A stretch of 64,000 nucleotides of DNA from Propionicimonas paludicola (GTDB lineage Bacteria; Actinomycetota; Actinomycetes; Propionibacteriales; Propionibacteriaceae). Both the position numbers and the translations under genes were made by a program. Shown here one piece after another: positions 1 to 8,628 of this stretch (the stretch's first letter is position 1; the number at the start of each line of letters is the position of its first letter). The notes under the pieces were generated by a model. The model searched no databases. It was not told where the DNA came from and saw only the letters and a program-made list of their open reading frames with translations. The stretch covers positions 2,108,001 to 2,172,000 of the forward strand of contig NZ_PDJC01000001.1 in the NCBI RefSeq assembly GCF_002563675.1, read 5' to 3'.

Positions 1-138
1 GTAGCTGTAGCTCGAGTCCATGTAGATGGGAGTTGCCGGCGTGCCGCCGCCGTCCTCCGCCTGCGCCAGCTGCGTCGGGATCAGCCCCACGCACAAGCTG
101 AGCGCAAGGGCCATCGAGACCCTCTTGAAATTCTTCAC
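1..138 (-). CDS. Secreted protein, N-terminal part only (runs off left edge)
   Basis: Reading the minus strand from a GTG at 138 gives a classical signal peptide: a basic start (KNFKR), a hydrophobic core (MALALSLCVGL) and an AQA cleavage site followed by an acidic mature start (EDGGG). A GGAGG lies about 11 bases upstream of this GTG. An ATG at 174 in the same frame would add 12 residues but has no ribosome binding site. Only the first ~20 mature residues are inside the window, ending in a Tyr/Ser-rich stretch, so the function cannot be named. Confidence 0.6.
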   Translation of the reverse strand, partial: MKNFKRVSMALALSLCVGLIPTQLAQAEDGGGTPATPIYMDSSYSY

Positions 139-1141
139 AGTGCCCAAGACCTCCGTCTGAGTGATTGCTGCCATGCCGGAAACCCATGACGCCGGCACCA
201 CGGCGAGATCTCCTGCGGGCACGCGCAATGGCCGCTGGCGATCGATGACGTGATGCGAGTTGGCCTCTTCTCCGCTGAAGTGGTCAGGGTGTTCGCGAGC
301 AGTTGCCGAGTGCCCTCTGTTGGGCAGACAACCCTCTACGACCGAGCGTCAGTGCCATGAAATCCTCACCCCAGAAAACGGGGTGCAATTAGGGCACGGC
401 CCTAGATTGCGGCTTGGTACTCGAATATGTCAAGCCGCCAAACAAATCTCACTGTAGCCAACCCCTCGTCGGCCCGCAGGCCCCTTCGGCCGCGACCCGC
501 AGGAGGTCAACCGCAGGCCCACTCGGCGCGCCGGATCCACCCTAATGCCTAGTCAGATGGGATTTTAGGACGGGCTGAGCCAGGCGGACGCGGCATGCCG
601 GCGGCAGGCCCACAGCCTGGCCAACCGTTGTAAATTCCGTATGAAGTCAGTACTAAATCGGGACGTAAAAAGCAGGATTAAAGGTGCACTGCTCGCACCT
701 TCCCAGGCGATTAGCAGATTGAGGGCGGCCAGCATTGTTCCGACCCCCGATGCGAGCCGACGAGACGGGGCGCGCCAGGATCACGGACTAGGCCAGACCA
801 CCCCTCCCGCGGGCACCACCGAGCGCCCGGCGTGACGAGCGCACCGACTCTGCAGCAGGAAGCCGGGACTGCAGGCCAGTGCAGGACGGACGGATCCGGA
901 TCGGCGGAGAGCCGACCGAGGCGTCCAGATAGCGACCACCCCGCAATTCATCGAGAAGCGATCTGGACGGCCCCAATGGATACCGCACACCGCAAACCAA
1001 CACGCACCCTGCGGGTCACCCCGCAATCTGTGGATTGCGCCGCCCAGCCACCAGGGCCGCGGAACGCGGCGCGATGGCGCGCAGACGCGCCCGGCCGAGG
1101 CGAAGGAGCTCGGCCGAGGTTCGACAGACAGGGGCCGGCTG
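139..1141. other. Gene-poor stretch with tandem hairpins near its left end
   Basis: About 1 kb without a convincing gene. The open frames are short and rich in Arg, Ser and Pro, as expected for shadows in GC-rich DNA. Around 540-720 the sequence is visibly less GC-rich than its surroundings. Three adjacent stem-loops lie at 367-438 and are listed separately. Confidence 0.5.
367..438. other. Three adjacent stem-loops
   Basis: Stem 1 pairs CACCCC (367-372) with GGGGTG (380-385). Stem 2 pairs GCAATTAGGGC (385-395) with GCCCTA-G-ATTGC (399-410), 11 pairs with one bulged G. Stem 3 pairs GCGGCTTG (409-416) with CAAGCCGC (431-438). They abut one another, which suggests a structured RNA or leader rather than chance. 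On the minus strand they would lie about 230 bases upstream of the secreted-protein start. No known riboswitch was recognised. Confidence 0.4.
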
Positions 1142-1669
1142 CTACAGCGCTCCACCGGCCGCCGGCGGCGCGGACGCGTCCTGCCCGCCGTCGCCGATGC
1201 TCTCCCGGGCCACGTAGTTCTCCAGGTCAAACCAGTTCTCGCCGGCTCGTTCGGCGATGTTCAGCAGAGTGGTCATCGAGGAGACCTCCTCCACCTGCTC
1301 CTTGAGGAACCACAACATGAACTGCTCCCCCAAGGGGTCGCCCTCGGCGCGAGCGGCCTCGAACAGCGCCTTGATGTCGGCGGTCACCTGCTTCTCCTGG
1401 GCCAGTGCCAGGCTGATCGGATCGGTGGGGCTGGTGAAGCTGTTGCGCACCGGATCGATGCCGGGAATCGTGACCTGAAGATCACGGTCGAGCATGTACT
1501 GAACCATCATCATCGCGTGGTTCCGCTCTTCCAAGGACTGCCGGTAGAAGTAGCGAGCCAGCTGCGGAAGGTCCTGGGAGTCGAACCAGACCGCGACCGC
1601 CGCGTACTGCTGGGAGGCCGCGAACTCGTTGCGGACCTGGGTGGCGAGGAGTTCGGTGAAGGTGCTCAT
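1142..1669 (-). CDS. Ferritin (non-heme iron storage)
   Basis: 175 residues, the usual size for actinobacterial ferritins of the BfrB/Ftn type. It oxidises Fe2+ and stores Fe3+ in a 24-subunit cage in the cytoplasm. Ferroxidase ligands are visible: Glu15, Tyr22, Glu48 in an ExxH motif with His51, and a later helix with the EQVEE motif. The C-terminus carries a short Ala/Gly/Pro tail. A GGAG lies just before the ATG. The gene is divergent from heme oxygenase, and the shared 179-bp intergenic region holds a DtxR/IdeR box. IdeR activates the bfrB ferritin in mycobacteria, so control by the same site is plausible here. Confidence 0.92.
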   Translation of the reverse strand: MSTFTELLATQVRNEFAASQQYAAVAVWFDSQDLPQLARYFYRQSLEERNHAMMMVQYMLDRDLQVTIPGIDPVRNSFTSPTDPISLALAQEKQVTADIKALFEAARAEGDPLGEQFMLWFLKEQVEEVSSMTTLLNIAERAGENWFDLENYVARESIGDGGQDASAPPAAGGAL

Positions 1670-1769
1670 GACTCCAGGCTAGGTGGGTTGTCCAGCGAGC
1701 AGCATCGGCAATCACTCCACCTCAGCGGACGTCCGGATACCGGCGAGACCCTCCCCGGAGGAGATTTGG

Positions 1770-1788
1770 TTAGGTTAGCCTTACCTAA
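1770..1788. promoter_or_regulatory. DtxR/IdeR iron box
   Basis: TTAGGTTAGCCTTACCTAA differs at one position from the DtxR consensus TTAGGTTAGSCTAACCTAA. It lies 61 bases before the heme oxygenase ATG and 101 bases before the ferritin ATG on the other side. Heme oxygenase (hmuO) is a classic DtxR-repressed gene in Corynebacterium. A complete DtxR protein is encoded at 62209-62895. Confidence 0.9.
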
Positions 1789-1848
1789 ATGACCGCAAGG
1801 AGGCGAGTACCGGACTCGCCGTGTGCGAGCCGACGAAGGGACCAGCAG

Positions 1849-2502
1849 ATGACCGCCGTGACCAGCATGACCTTGTCCGAACAGCTGCGCTCTGGCTCAG
1901 CTGCCGAGCACCGTCGCGCGGAGTCGTCCAGCTTCATGGCTGCCCTGGCCGAGGGCCGGGTCAACGCGGCCGGGTACGCCGCCTACCTCGGTCGGCTGCT
2001 GCCGGTCTACCTGCAGCTGGAGGAGGTCGGTGCTCAGCTGAACACCGACGAGCGCGTCCGCCAGTTGTTCGATGTGGCCCTGCTCCGGTCGTCGGCGATC
2101 GCCGACGACCTGCACCACTGGGGCGGGGTGGCGATCGACTCCCCCGCGGTACGCGCGTATGCCGAGAGGATCCACCAGACCCTGGCCGACCCGGTCTGCT
2201 ACCTGGCCCACCACTACACCCGCTACCTCGGCGACCTGTCCGGCGGCCAGGTGATCGGACGCGTGCTCGAGCGAGTCTTCCAGCTCAGCGACGGCCAGGG
2301 CACCGCTTTCTACCGGTTCCCCCAGATCGAGAAGGTCAAGCCGTACAAGGACGGCTACCGATCCCGGCTGGACGCACTGGCGCTGACCGAGGACGAGCAG
2401 GCGCGCGCCGTGGACGAAGTCCGGGTGGCATTCGCCCTGAACCAAGGTCTGTTCGACGAACTGACCGCCGAACTGCCGACCTACCTCACCCACACCGCCT
2501 GA
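1849..2502 (+). CDS. hmuO: Heme oxygenase (HmuO family)
   Basis: 217 residues from the ATG at 1849, chosen because GAAGGGA sits 7 bases upstream; an in-frame ATG at 1789 overlaps the end of the iron box and is less likely. The enzyme opens heme to biliverdin, CO and Fe2+, releasing iron from host or environmental heme. The proximal heme ligand His21 lies in the AAEHRRAE motif, and the glycine-rich distal helix is present as YLGDLSGGQ. Iron-box control is expected. No heme transporter is next to it. Confidence 0.93.
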   Translation: MTAVTSMTLSEQLRSGSAAEHRRAESSSFMAALAEGRVNAAGYAAYLGRLLPVYLQLEEVGAQLNTDERVRQLFDVALLRSSAIADDLHHWGGVAIDSPAVRAYAERIHQTLADPVCYLAHHYTRYLGDLSGGQVIGRVLERVFQLSDGQGTAFYRFPQIEKVKPYKDGYRSRLDALALTEDEQARAVDEVRVAFALNQGLFDELTAELPTYLTHTA

Positions 2503-2554
2503 GCCGCTCCCGGTGCCGGCACGAGCCACTCCGTGGCCGATCGCGCCGGGCACT

Positions 2555-2612
2555 GGCCTCTCCCTGTGAGTGGGGCGGCCACATTCACCGCCCAACTCAC
2601 AGCGGGGAGGCC
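2555..2612. terminator. Bidirectional hairpin between convergent genes
   Basis: The arm at 2555-2578 pairs with the arm at 2588-2612 over more than 20 bases with small mismatches, closing a 9-base loop. It separates heme oxygenase (plus) from the glpD-like gene (minus), whose stop codon is only 3 bases away. It can serve both transcripts. Confidence 0.75.
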
Positions 2613-2615
2613 GGG

Positions 2616-4241
2616 TCAGTCCTCTGGCAGGCTGACCGCCCGGCGGGCCAGCTCGAGTTCCTGGTTGCGCCGCTCGGCCGTCCAGCCCAGTTCGACCGCG
2701 ACGATGTCGGCGGCGGCGTCCAGGACGTCGGGGCCGGGGTTGCCCAGTTGCCCGATGCCGGTGCGGCGCAGCAGCGCATCGGTGAGGTGCACCACGGCCT
2801 CGTTCCGGGCCGCCCAGGCCACGGTGGCCAGCGGCTCACCGTCGGGAGTGCCGGGAAGCCGCAGCCGATCGTCGGTGCCCATCAGCTTCAACACCTCGGG
2901 CAGCTGCGAACCGTACAACTGCACCAGCACCTCCCCGGCCGACTCGGCCAGGCCACCGGCCACGACGGCCGTCTTCGCCCGCTCCACTTCGTGGGGCAGT
3001 TCGCCGAGCTGACAGCCGTCCAGCGGAGTGACCGCCGTTCGCGACGGACGGACGCCACCCCCGAGTTGGCGTCCGAGTGCCGTGACGATCCGGCTGGCGA
3101 AGGCGCGCGAACTGGTGTACTTGCCGCCCATGGCCGAGACCAGGCCGGTCACTCCCTGCCGGGAGTGGTCGATGAGTTCCGAGGCCCGCGACGCCGTGTA
3201 GGTGTCCACCTCCGCGCTCTCGGTGAGCGGACGCAGCCCGCCATAGGCCGCGACTACGTCATCGATGGTCAGCTTCACCCCCGCGGTGTTATTGGCGGCG
3301 ATCGAGGCCAGGAAGGCCTCGATCGCCGCCCTGGTCAGCCGCCACTCGTCCACGGGTCCGTGGTACGGAGTTTCGGTCGGGCCGACCAGACTGTGCCCCC
3401 GCCAGGGTGCGAAGCTGAAGTGTCCGTGCTTGCCCACAGTGAGCACCATCACGTCGCTGAGCTTGCGCGTGACCAGATAGATGCCCTCCGAGCGCACCTT
3501 GGGCGGCGGGCCGGCCAAGGCCTGGGTGGCCGGGGTCGCCGAGAGCAGGTCGTGCGCCCAGGCGCCGGTGGCGTTGACGGTCACCTTCGCCCGGATCAGG
3601 CCCGGGTTGCCGCTGACCAGGTCGGTGACCTCGGCGCCAGTGACCCGCTGCCCATCCAGCACCAGCCGATCCACCCGGACGTAGTTGGCCACCTGGGCAC
3701 CGGCGGCCACCGCCGTCCGCAGGAAGGCCAGAGTGAGCCGCTCCGGAGAGAGCATCATCGAGTCGTAGTAGAGGATCCCCTTGCTGACGTAGTCCAGGCC
3801 GAGTTCGTCCAGCGCGCTCCGGTGGAGCCGATGGTGGGCCGGGATCCGCTTGGAGGGATCGGAGAGCCGGTTCCGGTCGAAGGAGAGCACGTCGTAGGCG
3901 GTCAGGCCGAGCACTTCGACCAGGCCGGTCTCGGGCAGGACGATCGGGATCGGCGAGACCAGGTTCGGCGCGATCCGCATCAGGTTGCGCCGCTCGGCCA
4001 GCGACTCCCGGACCAGGCCCACCTCGAGCTTCTTCAGATAGCGCAGCCCGCCGTGGATCAGCTTGCCGGTGGCCGCGGAGGTGGCCGCTCCGAAGTCACC
4101 CTTCTCCACCAGGGCAACGGTCAAGCCACGGCTGGTCGCCTCGTGGGCCAGGGCGGCACCGGTGATGCCGCCGCCGATGATCAGCAGGTCGAACTCGTCG
4201 GCCCCCTCGAAGCTGGATCGGACGATCCTGGTCACGCTCAC
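2616..4241 (-). CDS. FAD-dependent glycerol-3-phosphate dehydrogenase/oxidase family (GlpD-like)
   Basis: 541 residues from a GTG that overlaps the stop of the kinase gene (GTGA). Glycerol-3-phosphate dehydrogenases of this family oxidise a sn-glycerol-3-phosphate-type secondary alcohol and pass electrons to the quinone pool at the membrane. The Rossmann FAD motif GGGITG is at residues 23-28, followed by the family motif TGKLIHGGLRYL. The C-terminal helical domain typical of GlpD is present. The third position in an aldolase-kinase-oxidase operon suggests the substrate may be another polyol phosphate (EryB-like) rather than glycerol-3-phosphate. No glpF or glpK is nearby. Confidence 0.88.
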   Translation of the reverse strand: MSVTRIVRSSFEGADEFDLLIIGGGITGAALAHEATSRGLTVALVEKGDFGAATSAATGKLIHGGLRYLKKLEVGLVRESLAERRNLMRIAPNLVSPIPIVLPETGLVEVLGLTAYDVLSFDRNRLSDPSKRIPAHHRLHRSALDELGLDYVSKGILYYDSMMLSPERLTLAFLRTAVAAGAQVANYVRVDRLVLDGQRVTGAEVTDLVSGNPGLIRAKVTVNATGAWAHDLLSATPATQALAGPPPKVRSEGIYLVTRKLSDVMVLTVGKHGHFSFAPWRGHSLVGPTETPYHGPVDEWRLTRAAIEAFLASIAANNTAGVKLTIDDVVAAYGGLRPLTESAEVDTYTASRASELIDHSRQGVTGLVSAMGGKYTSSRAFASRIVTALGRQLGGGVRPSRTAVTPLDGCQLGELPHEVERAKTAVVAGGLAESAGEVLVQLYGSQLPEVLKLMGTDDRLRLPGTPDGEPLATVAWAARNEAVVHLTDALLRRTGIGQLGNPGPDVLDAAADIVAVELGWTAERRNQELELARRAVSLPED

Positions 4242-5056
4242 GCCGCCATCACCTTCACTGCTGTTTGTACCCGGCGAAGCAGCCGGCCCCGCTCGCTCTC
4301 GATGTTCAGCAGGCCCAGTCGCAGCACCCGCGCACAGGTCATCCAGGCGTCCACCTCGCCGCGAGTCAGCTCAGTGGTCGCGAAGTAGCGAGCCAGGTAG
4401 AGCCGGCGCATCAGGCCGCGGACGATCTGGTAGAGCAACAGCTTCAGCGGCGGTGTGCCCGGGAACAGCTCGACCTCGCTCATCAGCAGGGCCGACATGG
4501 CCACGTCGGCGGCCGCCGGACCCCGGCAGGCCGAGTGCCAGTCGATGATGGCCCAGCCGTCCCGATGGTGGAAGACGTTCTGCGGGTGGTAGTCCAGGTG
4601 CAGCACCGAATCGCCCTCTGGCAAGGACTTCAGGTGCGCAGTCAGGGCCGTGCGCTCGTCGTCACTGAGCTGGTCCAGCGGGGCCGCTTCCAGCATCCCG
4701 ATGGCCAGGTCGCGGATGTCCGGCAGCTCGGTCGTGTGCGCGGCATGCATCTGCGCGTGACAGTCAGCCAGATCCCGGCAGACCTGGCCGAACTTGCGCA
4801 GATCCTTCTCGGCGACTTCGTTGAAGCTGGGGCCTTCGATCCGCTCGAAGATGATGCCGAGCAAGCCCTCGACCTCAGTGAGCCCGTCGCAGCGGACGCT
4901 GGGCACGCCCAGCTGGTGAACCAGGGTGGCGGCCTTCGCCTCCTGCTCGATCCCGGCCCGATCCTCGCTCGGCGGGTAGAGCTTGATGGCGCGATCCTCG
5001 CCGTAGGTGTACACGTCCGAGGTGCGGCCCCGTCCGATCTTCTCGGTGGTCATCAC
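4238..5056 (-). CDS. APH-family small-molecule kinase
   Basis: 272 residues with the aminoglycoside-phosphotransferase/choline-kinase fold. The catalytic loop is HLDYHPQNV and the metal-binding motif is IIDWHSA. These enzymes transfer phosphate from ATP to hydroxyl groups of small molecules. The gene overlaps the aldolase stop by 4 bases (ATGA) and its own stop overlaps the GlpD-like start, so the three are translationally coupled. The context argues for phosphorylating a polyol or sugar in a catabolic pathway and against antibiotic resistance. The substrate is not known. Confidence 0.8.
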   Translation of the reverse strand: MMTTEKIGRGRTSDVYTYGEDRAIKLYPPSEDRAGIEQEAKAATLVHQLGVPSVRCDGLTEVEGLLGIIFERIEGPSFNEVAEKDLRKFGQVCRDLADCHAQMHAAHTTELPDIRDLAIGMLEAAPLDQLSDDERTALTAHLKSLPEGDSVLHLDYHPQNVFHHRDGWAIIDWHSACRGPAAADVAMSALLMSEVELFPGTPPLKLLLYQIVRGLMRRLYLARYFATTELTRGEVDAWMTCARVLRLGLLNIESERGRLLRRVQTAVKVMAA

Positions 5057-5724
5057 TGGGCCTTCCGCGTGCTGCCGTAGCCGGACGCGGTGGCCGCGGC
5101 GATCACCGACTGCAGTTGCTCAGCGTTGAGTGCCCGCGGCTCGCCGATGGTCTTGGCTCGCACGTAGAGCTCGCACAGCCACTCGGTGAGCAGCGCATTC
5201 TCGACGGCTTTGGCCAGGTTGGCACCCAGAGCGACCGCACCGTGGTTGGCCATCAAGGCGGCCATCCGGCCGTCCAGCGCCTGGCCGACCGCGGCGGCCA
5301 ACTCGAGGCTGCCGAAGGCATGGAACGGTGCCACCCGCAGTGATCCGCCGAGGACCAACTGCTGGTAGTGGAGCACCGGCAGTTCGTCCAGCACCACCGA
5401 GACGGCCGTGGCCATCGTCGAGTGGGTGTGCACCACGGCCCGCACCTGATCGGCCGGCGCGTGCTGATAGATGCCCAAGTGAAGCGGCGACTCCGAGGTC
5501 GGGACCAGGTCGCCGTCGACGATCCGTCCGGCTGGATCGGTGATGGTGATCTGCTCGGGGGTGATCTCCCCCAGCACCGCACCGGTCGCGGTGAGCGCCA
5601 CCACGTCGCCGTGCCGGACGCTCAGGTTGCCGCCGGTGCCGATGAACAGCCCTTCGGCGGCGAGCTTGTGACAAGCCCGGACGAGGGAGTCCCGGAGCTC
5701 GTTGAAGTTCGACGACATTGTCAT
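5053..5724 (-). CDS. Class II aldolase/adducin family (fuculose-phosphate aldolase-like)
   Basis: 223 residues from ATG 5724; a second ATG at 5718 is equally possible. The zinc-dependent class II aldolase fold is shown by the HTHST metal motif, AFGSLELA and the NHGAVALG motif. Relatives cleave L-fuculose-1-P, L-rhamnulose-1-P or epimerise L-ribulose-5-P. As first gene of a three-gene operon it would cleave a ketose phosphate made by the downstream kinase and oxidase to a C3 phosphate plus an aldehyde. This pathway order is inferred. It is divergent from a TetR regulator with a possible operator between them. Confidence 0.85.
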   Translation of the reverse strand: MTMSSNFNELRDSLVRACHKLAAEGLFIGTGGNLSVRHGDVVALTATGAVLGEITPEQITITDPAGRIVDGDLVPTSESPLHLGIYQHAPADQVRAVVHTHSTMATAVSVVLDELPVLHYQQLVLGGSLRVAPFHAFGSLELAAAVGQALDGRMAALMANHGAVALGANLAKAVENALLTEWLCELYVRAKTIGEPRALNAEQLQSVIAAATASGYGSTRKAQ

Positions 5725-5746
5725 ATGCTCAGCATGGAGCTTGGAC

Positions 5747-5765
5747 CAAACCAAAATCAAGTTTG
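5747..5765. promoter_or_regulatory. Candidate TetR operator
   Basis: An interrupted palindrome, CAAAC-N9-GTTTG, sits in the 55-bp space between the divergent aldolase and tetR starts. The surrounding run is AT-rich compared with the genome. Size and position suit a TetR dimer site, but no second copy was seen to support it. Confidence 0.4.
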
Positions 5766-5779
5766 TTTTCAGGAGTTGG

Positions 5780-6427
5780 ATGCCGGATTCGGCCCTCGCA
5801 AGAGTGAACTGGGAGCACCTGCCACTGCGCCGGGTGCCGAGTCAGGCGCGCTCGCGCGACAAGGTGATTCGCGCCCTGAAGGCGGCCGACGAGATCGTCG
5901 CCGCCGACGGCGCGGCAGCGGTGAACCTGTCCAGCGTTGCCGAGCGGGCCGGGGTCAGCGTCGGAGCGCTCTACCAGTATCTGCCCGACCGGGACGCGAT
6001 CCTGGCTGCGCTGAGCTGGCGCTACCACGCCCGACTCGAGGCACTGCTGGACGAGGTGGTGGCCGATGCGCGGCGCCGTCCGCCCACTTCGAACCCGGTG
6101 GGCTACGTGATCGACGCGGTGGCCGAGATCTACCGCGAAGAGGCCTCGGCGCGCTCACTGCGTGGTTCGGCCGGACTCCCCTCCTTCGATGAACAGCGCC
6201 AGGCCCACCGAGCCCGGATGGCCGCCAAGGTGGCCGAGCTGCTGCAGGTGGCCGGGATCACCTCGTCGGGACGAAAGCCGACCCCGATGATCGCCGCTGT
6301 GGCCTTCACCACTGCGGACGCCCTGCTGCACGAAGCCTTCGCCGCTGCCGAGCCCGAGCGATCCCAGATCCTCGAGGAGCTCCGGCTCGTCGCCCGCGGC
6401 TACCTTCAGGCCCGCGCGGACGATTGA
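5780..6427 (+). CDS. TetR/AcrR family transcriptional regulator
   Basis: 215 residues from ATG 5780, chosen because AGGAG lies 4 bases upstream; longer frames would run back into the aldolase. The N-terminal helix-turn-helix is clear: LSSVAERAGVSVGALYQYLP, followed by the ligand-binding helical domain. It is divergent from the aldolase-kinase-oxidase operon, the usual arrangement for a local repressor that senses a pathway intermediate. Confidence 0.88.
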   Translation: MPDSALARVNWEHLPLRRVPSQARSRDKVIRALKAADEIVAADGAAAVNLSSVAERAGVSVGALYQYLPDRDAILAALSWRYHARLEALLDEVVADARRRPPTSNPVGYVIDAVAEIYREEASARSLRGSAGLPSFDEQRQAHRARMAAKVAELLQVAGITSSGRKPTPMIAAVAFTTADALLHEAFAAAEPERSQILEELRLVARGYLQARADD

Positions 6428-6428
6428 G

Positions 6429-6460
6429 CCTGCCGCAGCGCGACTGATGCTGCGGCTCGG
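6429..6460. terminator. Hairpin between convergent tetR and luxR genes
   Basis: GCCGCAGC (6432-6439) pairs perfectly with GCTGCGGC (6449-6456) over a 9-base loop, with further pairing possible at the base. It lies directly after the tetR stop and 15 bases beyond the convergent regulator stop. Confidence 0.55.
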
Positions 6461-6474
6461 CGCCGCGATCCGCC

Positions 6475-8415
6475 CTAGACCATGCCCTGGTCGCGGGCCT
6501 GACGAATCAGCTCACTGCGGCTCTTCGCGCCGAACTTCCGGCGCAGGTTCACCACCTGCTTGCGCACGGTGTGCGGCGAGACCTGCAAGCGGGCCGCGAT
6601 CTCGGGAATCGCATCGGCGCCGGCCAGCAGCGGGAGCAGTTCCTTCTCGCGTCGAGTGAGCCGGACCGGGGCGGTGACCACCTCTCCGACCGGCACCAGC
6701 CCGTCCAAGGCCGCCAGGAAGCTGTCCACGGAGGCGCGATCCAGCTGCGAGCGCCGGTGGGCCCGGAAGGCCGCCAGCATCGCCGACCGGACGCTGGCCG
6801 GAAGCATGCCCAGCGGCATCAGGGTCTGGTGCTCCACACATTCGGCGACCGCTTCCAGGACCGCCTCGATCGCGACCTCCTTGTCGGTGGCCGGATCCAG
6901 CAAGAGGGCTCCGGCACGCACGGCCCGGAGACCTACCCGATCCCCCAGCCGCGTCCCCTCAGCGAAGATCCCGGAGTCGGCAGCCCGGCGCGCGGCGTCG
7001 TAGCGTCCAGCCCAGAGCAGCGAGCGCGCCTCCGGCAGCCACCGCCAGCGCGGGTCCTGCCCGTGAGCAGCCTCCAGCGCCGCCGAGTCGGCACCGAGCC
7101 GGTCCAGGAGCGCGATTCGGGCCCGGGACAGCAGCAGCGAACCGAGCGGCTCGTTCTGCTCGGCCGAGGACAGACCGTGGCTGGTCTTGGCGGCGTCCAA
7201 GGCGGCCAGCGACTTGGCCGGCTCGCCCCACAGTGCCCCGTGCATCGCTTTCAGATAGACCGCGAAGGTCCACATCGCGCCGCCCGGAGTCATCTTGCTG
7301 AACGTCTGCAGGGCATCGTCGACCGCCGCTCGATCCAGCCGCCGTAGCGACCGCAGAGCGTCGGCCACGAAGCCGGCGGTGGCGTCCTCGGCCAACAGCC
7401 CGCGCTGATGAGCCATGTGTGACAGCTCGCCACGATGCTGCGCCGAGCCTTCCCCGGCCACGCCGGTCAGCTCCTTGGCCAACGCACCGGTGCCATCACA
7501 GATCCAGGCGGACGCCGCGGGATCCAGAGCCGCCGCCCGCTCCGCCTCGGCGACGCACTGCTCCAGTTCACCGCGAGCCAGGGCGACCTGGGCCGAGGCA
7601 GCCCGGAAGATCGCCTCCGCTCGCCGACTCGGGGCCGCCTCGCTGCCGCGCTGGCCTTCGATCATGCGGGCCGCGTCATCGTGAGCCGCCCAGGCAAGGT
7701 CGAGCGCGGCCGCCGAGCTCACCCCCGGCACGATCCGCTGCGTACTCATCCACAATGCGGCACCCAGCAGCGCGGCGTTGGGGTCAGTCAGGTCACGCCA
7801 GTAGGCATGTAGCGACAGGCCGTCGGCCAGGAGCCCGCGAGACACCTGGCGCTCCCACGCCGGCTGGCCCAGACCGTCCGCCTGCGCCAGCGCCCAGGCG
7901 ACGGTGAGCATCGGGGCTTCCCGACGCGCCTGCTCGGGCAACTTGGACAGCATCGTCAGCACCCGTGGCTCTCGCCAGTTGGCGGACGGAATCATCGCCG
8001 ACCAGATCTCCGCCATCCGGGTCCAGTCCTGCCGGATCCGCGCCCAGCACAGCGCGTCCACCGCCAGCTCGGGGTCGCGTTCGATCAGCCAGTGGTCCAG
8101 CAGCGCGGCTGCTGCAGCCTCAGCGGTGTCGCCCTCGGTCAGCGGCTCACGCACCCGCAGTGAGCCGTCGGCAGCCGGCGGTTCAGCGACTCCGACTGAC
8201 ACCAGCCACAGCTGATACTGCAGCCAGTCCAGCGCCGGCCCGCGCGCTCCAAGAGCCTCCCGCAGGAACCGGTAGCTGGTCTCGGTGATCCGCGACCAGA
8301 GCCGACTGGCCTCACCGAGTAGCTGATCACCCGCCGGGCTCGGATCAACGCTGCCGAAGTAACGCTGACGTGGAACCGCATGCATGGCGAAAGGGTCGAC
8401 TTCGTCCGTCTTCAT
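6475..8415 (-). CDS. Large LuxR-type regulator without ATPase domain (paralogue A1)
   Basis: 646 residues; GGGAG 6 bases before the ATG supports the start. The C-terminal ~65 residues are a LuxR/FixJ helix-turn-helix (LTRREKELLPLL ... SPHTVRKQVVNLRRKFGAKS). The remainder is Ala/Leu-rich helical repeat resembling the TPR-like region of LAL/MalT regulators, with the typical APMLTVAWA segment. No Walker A or B motif is present, so the N-terminal ATPase of true LAL proteins is missing. It belongs to a family of five such genes in the window. The effector and target genes are unknown. The next gene upstream is paralogue B1 in the same direction. Confidence 0.82.
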   Translation of the reverse strand: MKTDEVDPFAMHAVPRQRYFGSVDPSPAGDQLLGEASRLWSRITETSYRFLREALGARGPALDWLQYQLWLVSVGVAEPPAADGSLRVREPLTEGDTAEAAAAALLDHWLIERDPELAVDALCWARIRQDWTRMAEIWSAMIPSANWREPRVLTMLSKLPEQARREAPMLTVAWALAQADGLGQPAWERQVSRGLLADGLSLHAYWRDLTDPNAALLGAALWMSTQRIVPGVSSAAALDLAWAAHDDAARMIEGQRGSEAAPSRRAEAIFRAASAQVALARGELEQCVAEAERAAALDPAASAWICDGTGALAKELTGVAGEGSAQHRGELSHMAHQRGLLAEDATAGFVADALRSLRRLDRAAVDDALQTFSKMTPGGAMWTFAVYLKAMHGALWGEPAKSLAALDAAKTSHGLSSAEQNEPLGSLLLSRARIALLDRLGADSAALEAAHGQDPRWRWLPEARSLLWAGRYDAARRAADSGIFAEGTRLGDRVGLRAVRAGALLLDPATDKEVAIEAVLEAVAECVEHQTLMPLGMLPASVRSAMLAAFRAHRRSQLDRASVDSFLAALDGLVPVGEVVTAPVRLTRREKELLPLLAGADAIPEIAARLQVSPHTVRKQVVNLRRKFGAKSRSELIRQARDQGMV

Positions 8416-8628
8416 AGTGCACTCCCAAGGTCAAAGCACGCCGTAGAACCCGGCCGAGGGTTCTGCAGCGGCCCAGCACATCGCTGTGCCGACATCAGCA
8501 AGCTTGTAGGTAGACCGCCCCGGAACTCAGCCCGGTCCGGCACCAAATCGCGACCAATTAGTGATGCGGGGGGCAACTCACGTGGTCCTGTTCGCGGTAC
8601 TCCGGCTCTTCGCCGGTTTCAGTTGTGA

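Noticed and set aside
781-1230. 149-codon open frame on the minus strand
   Set aside because: It overlaps the end of the ferritin gene in another frame and is Arg/Ser/Pro-rich with no recognisable domain or ribosome binding site.
1821-4388. Very long open frame (855 codons) on the plus strand across hmuO and the glpD-like gene
   Set aside because: It is a GC-rich shadow of two well-supported genes, and its composition (Arg, Gly, Pro, His) is not that of a real protein.
8602-8616. CCGGC/GCCGG hairpin after paralogue B1 as a terminator
   Set aside because: Only a 5-bp stem without a T-rich tail on the minus strand.
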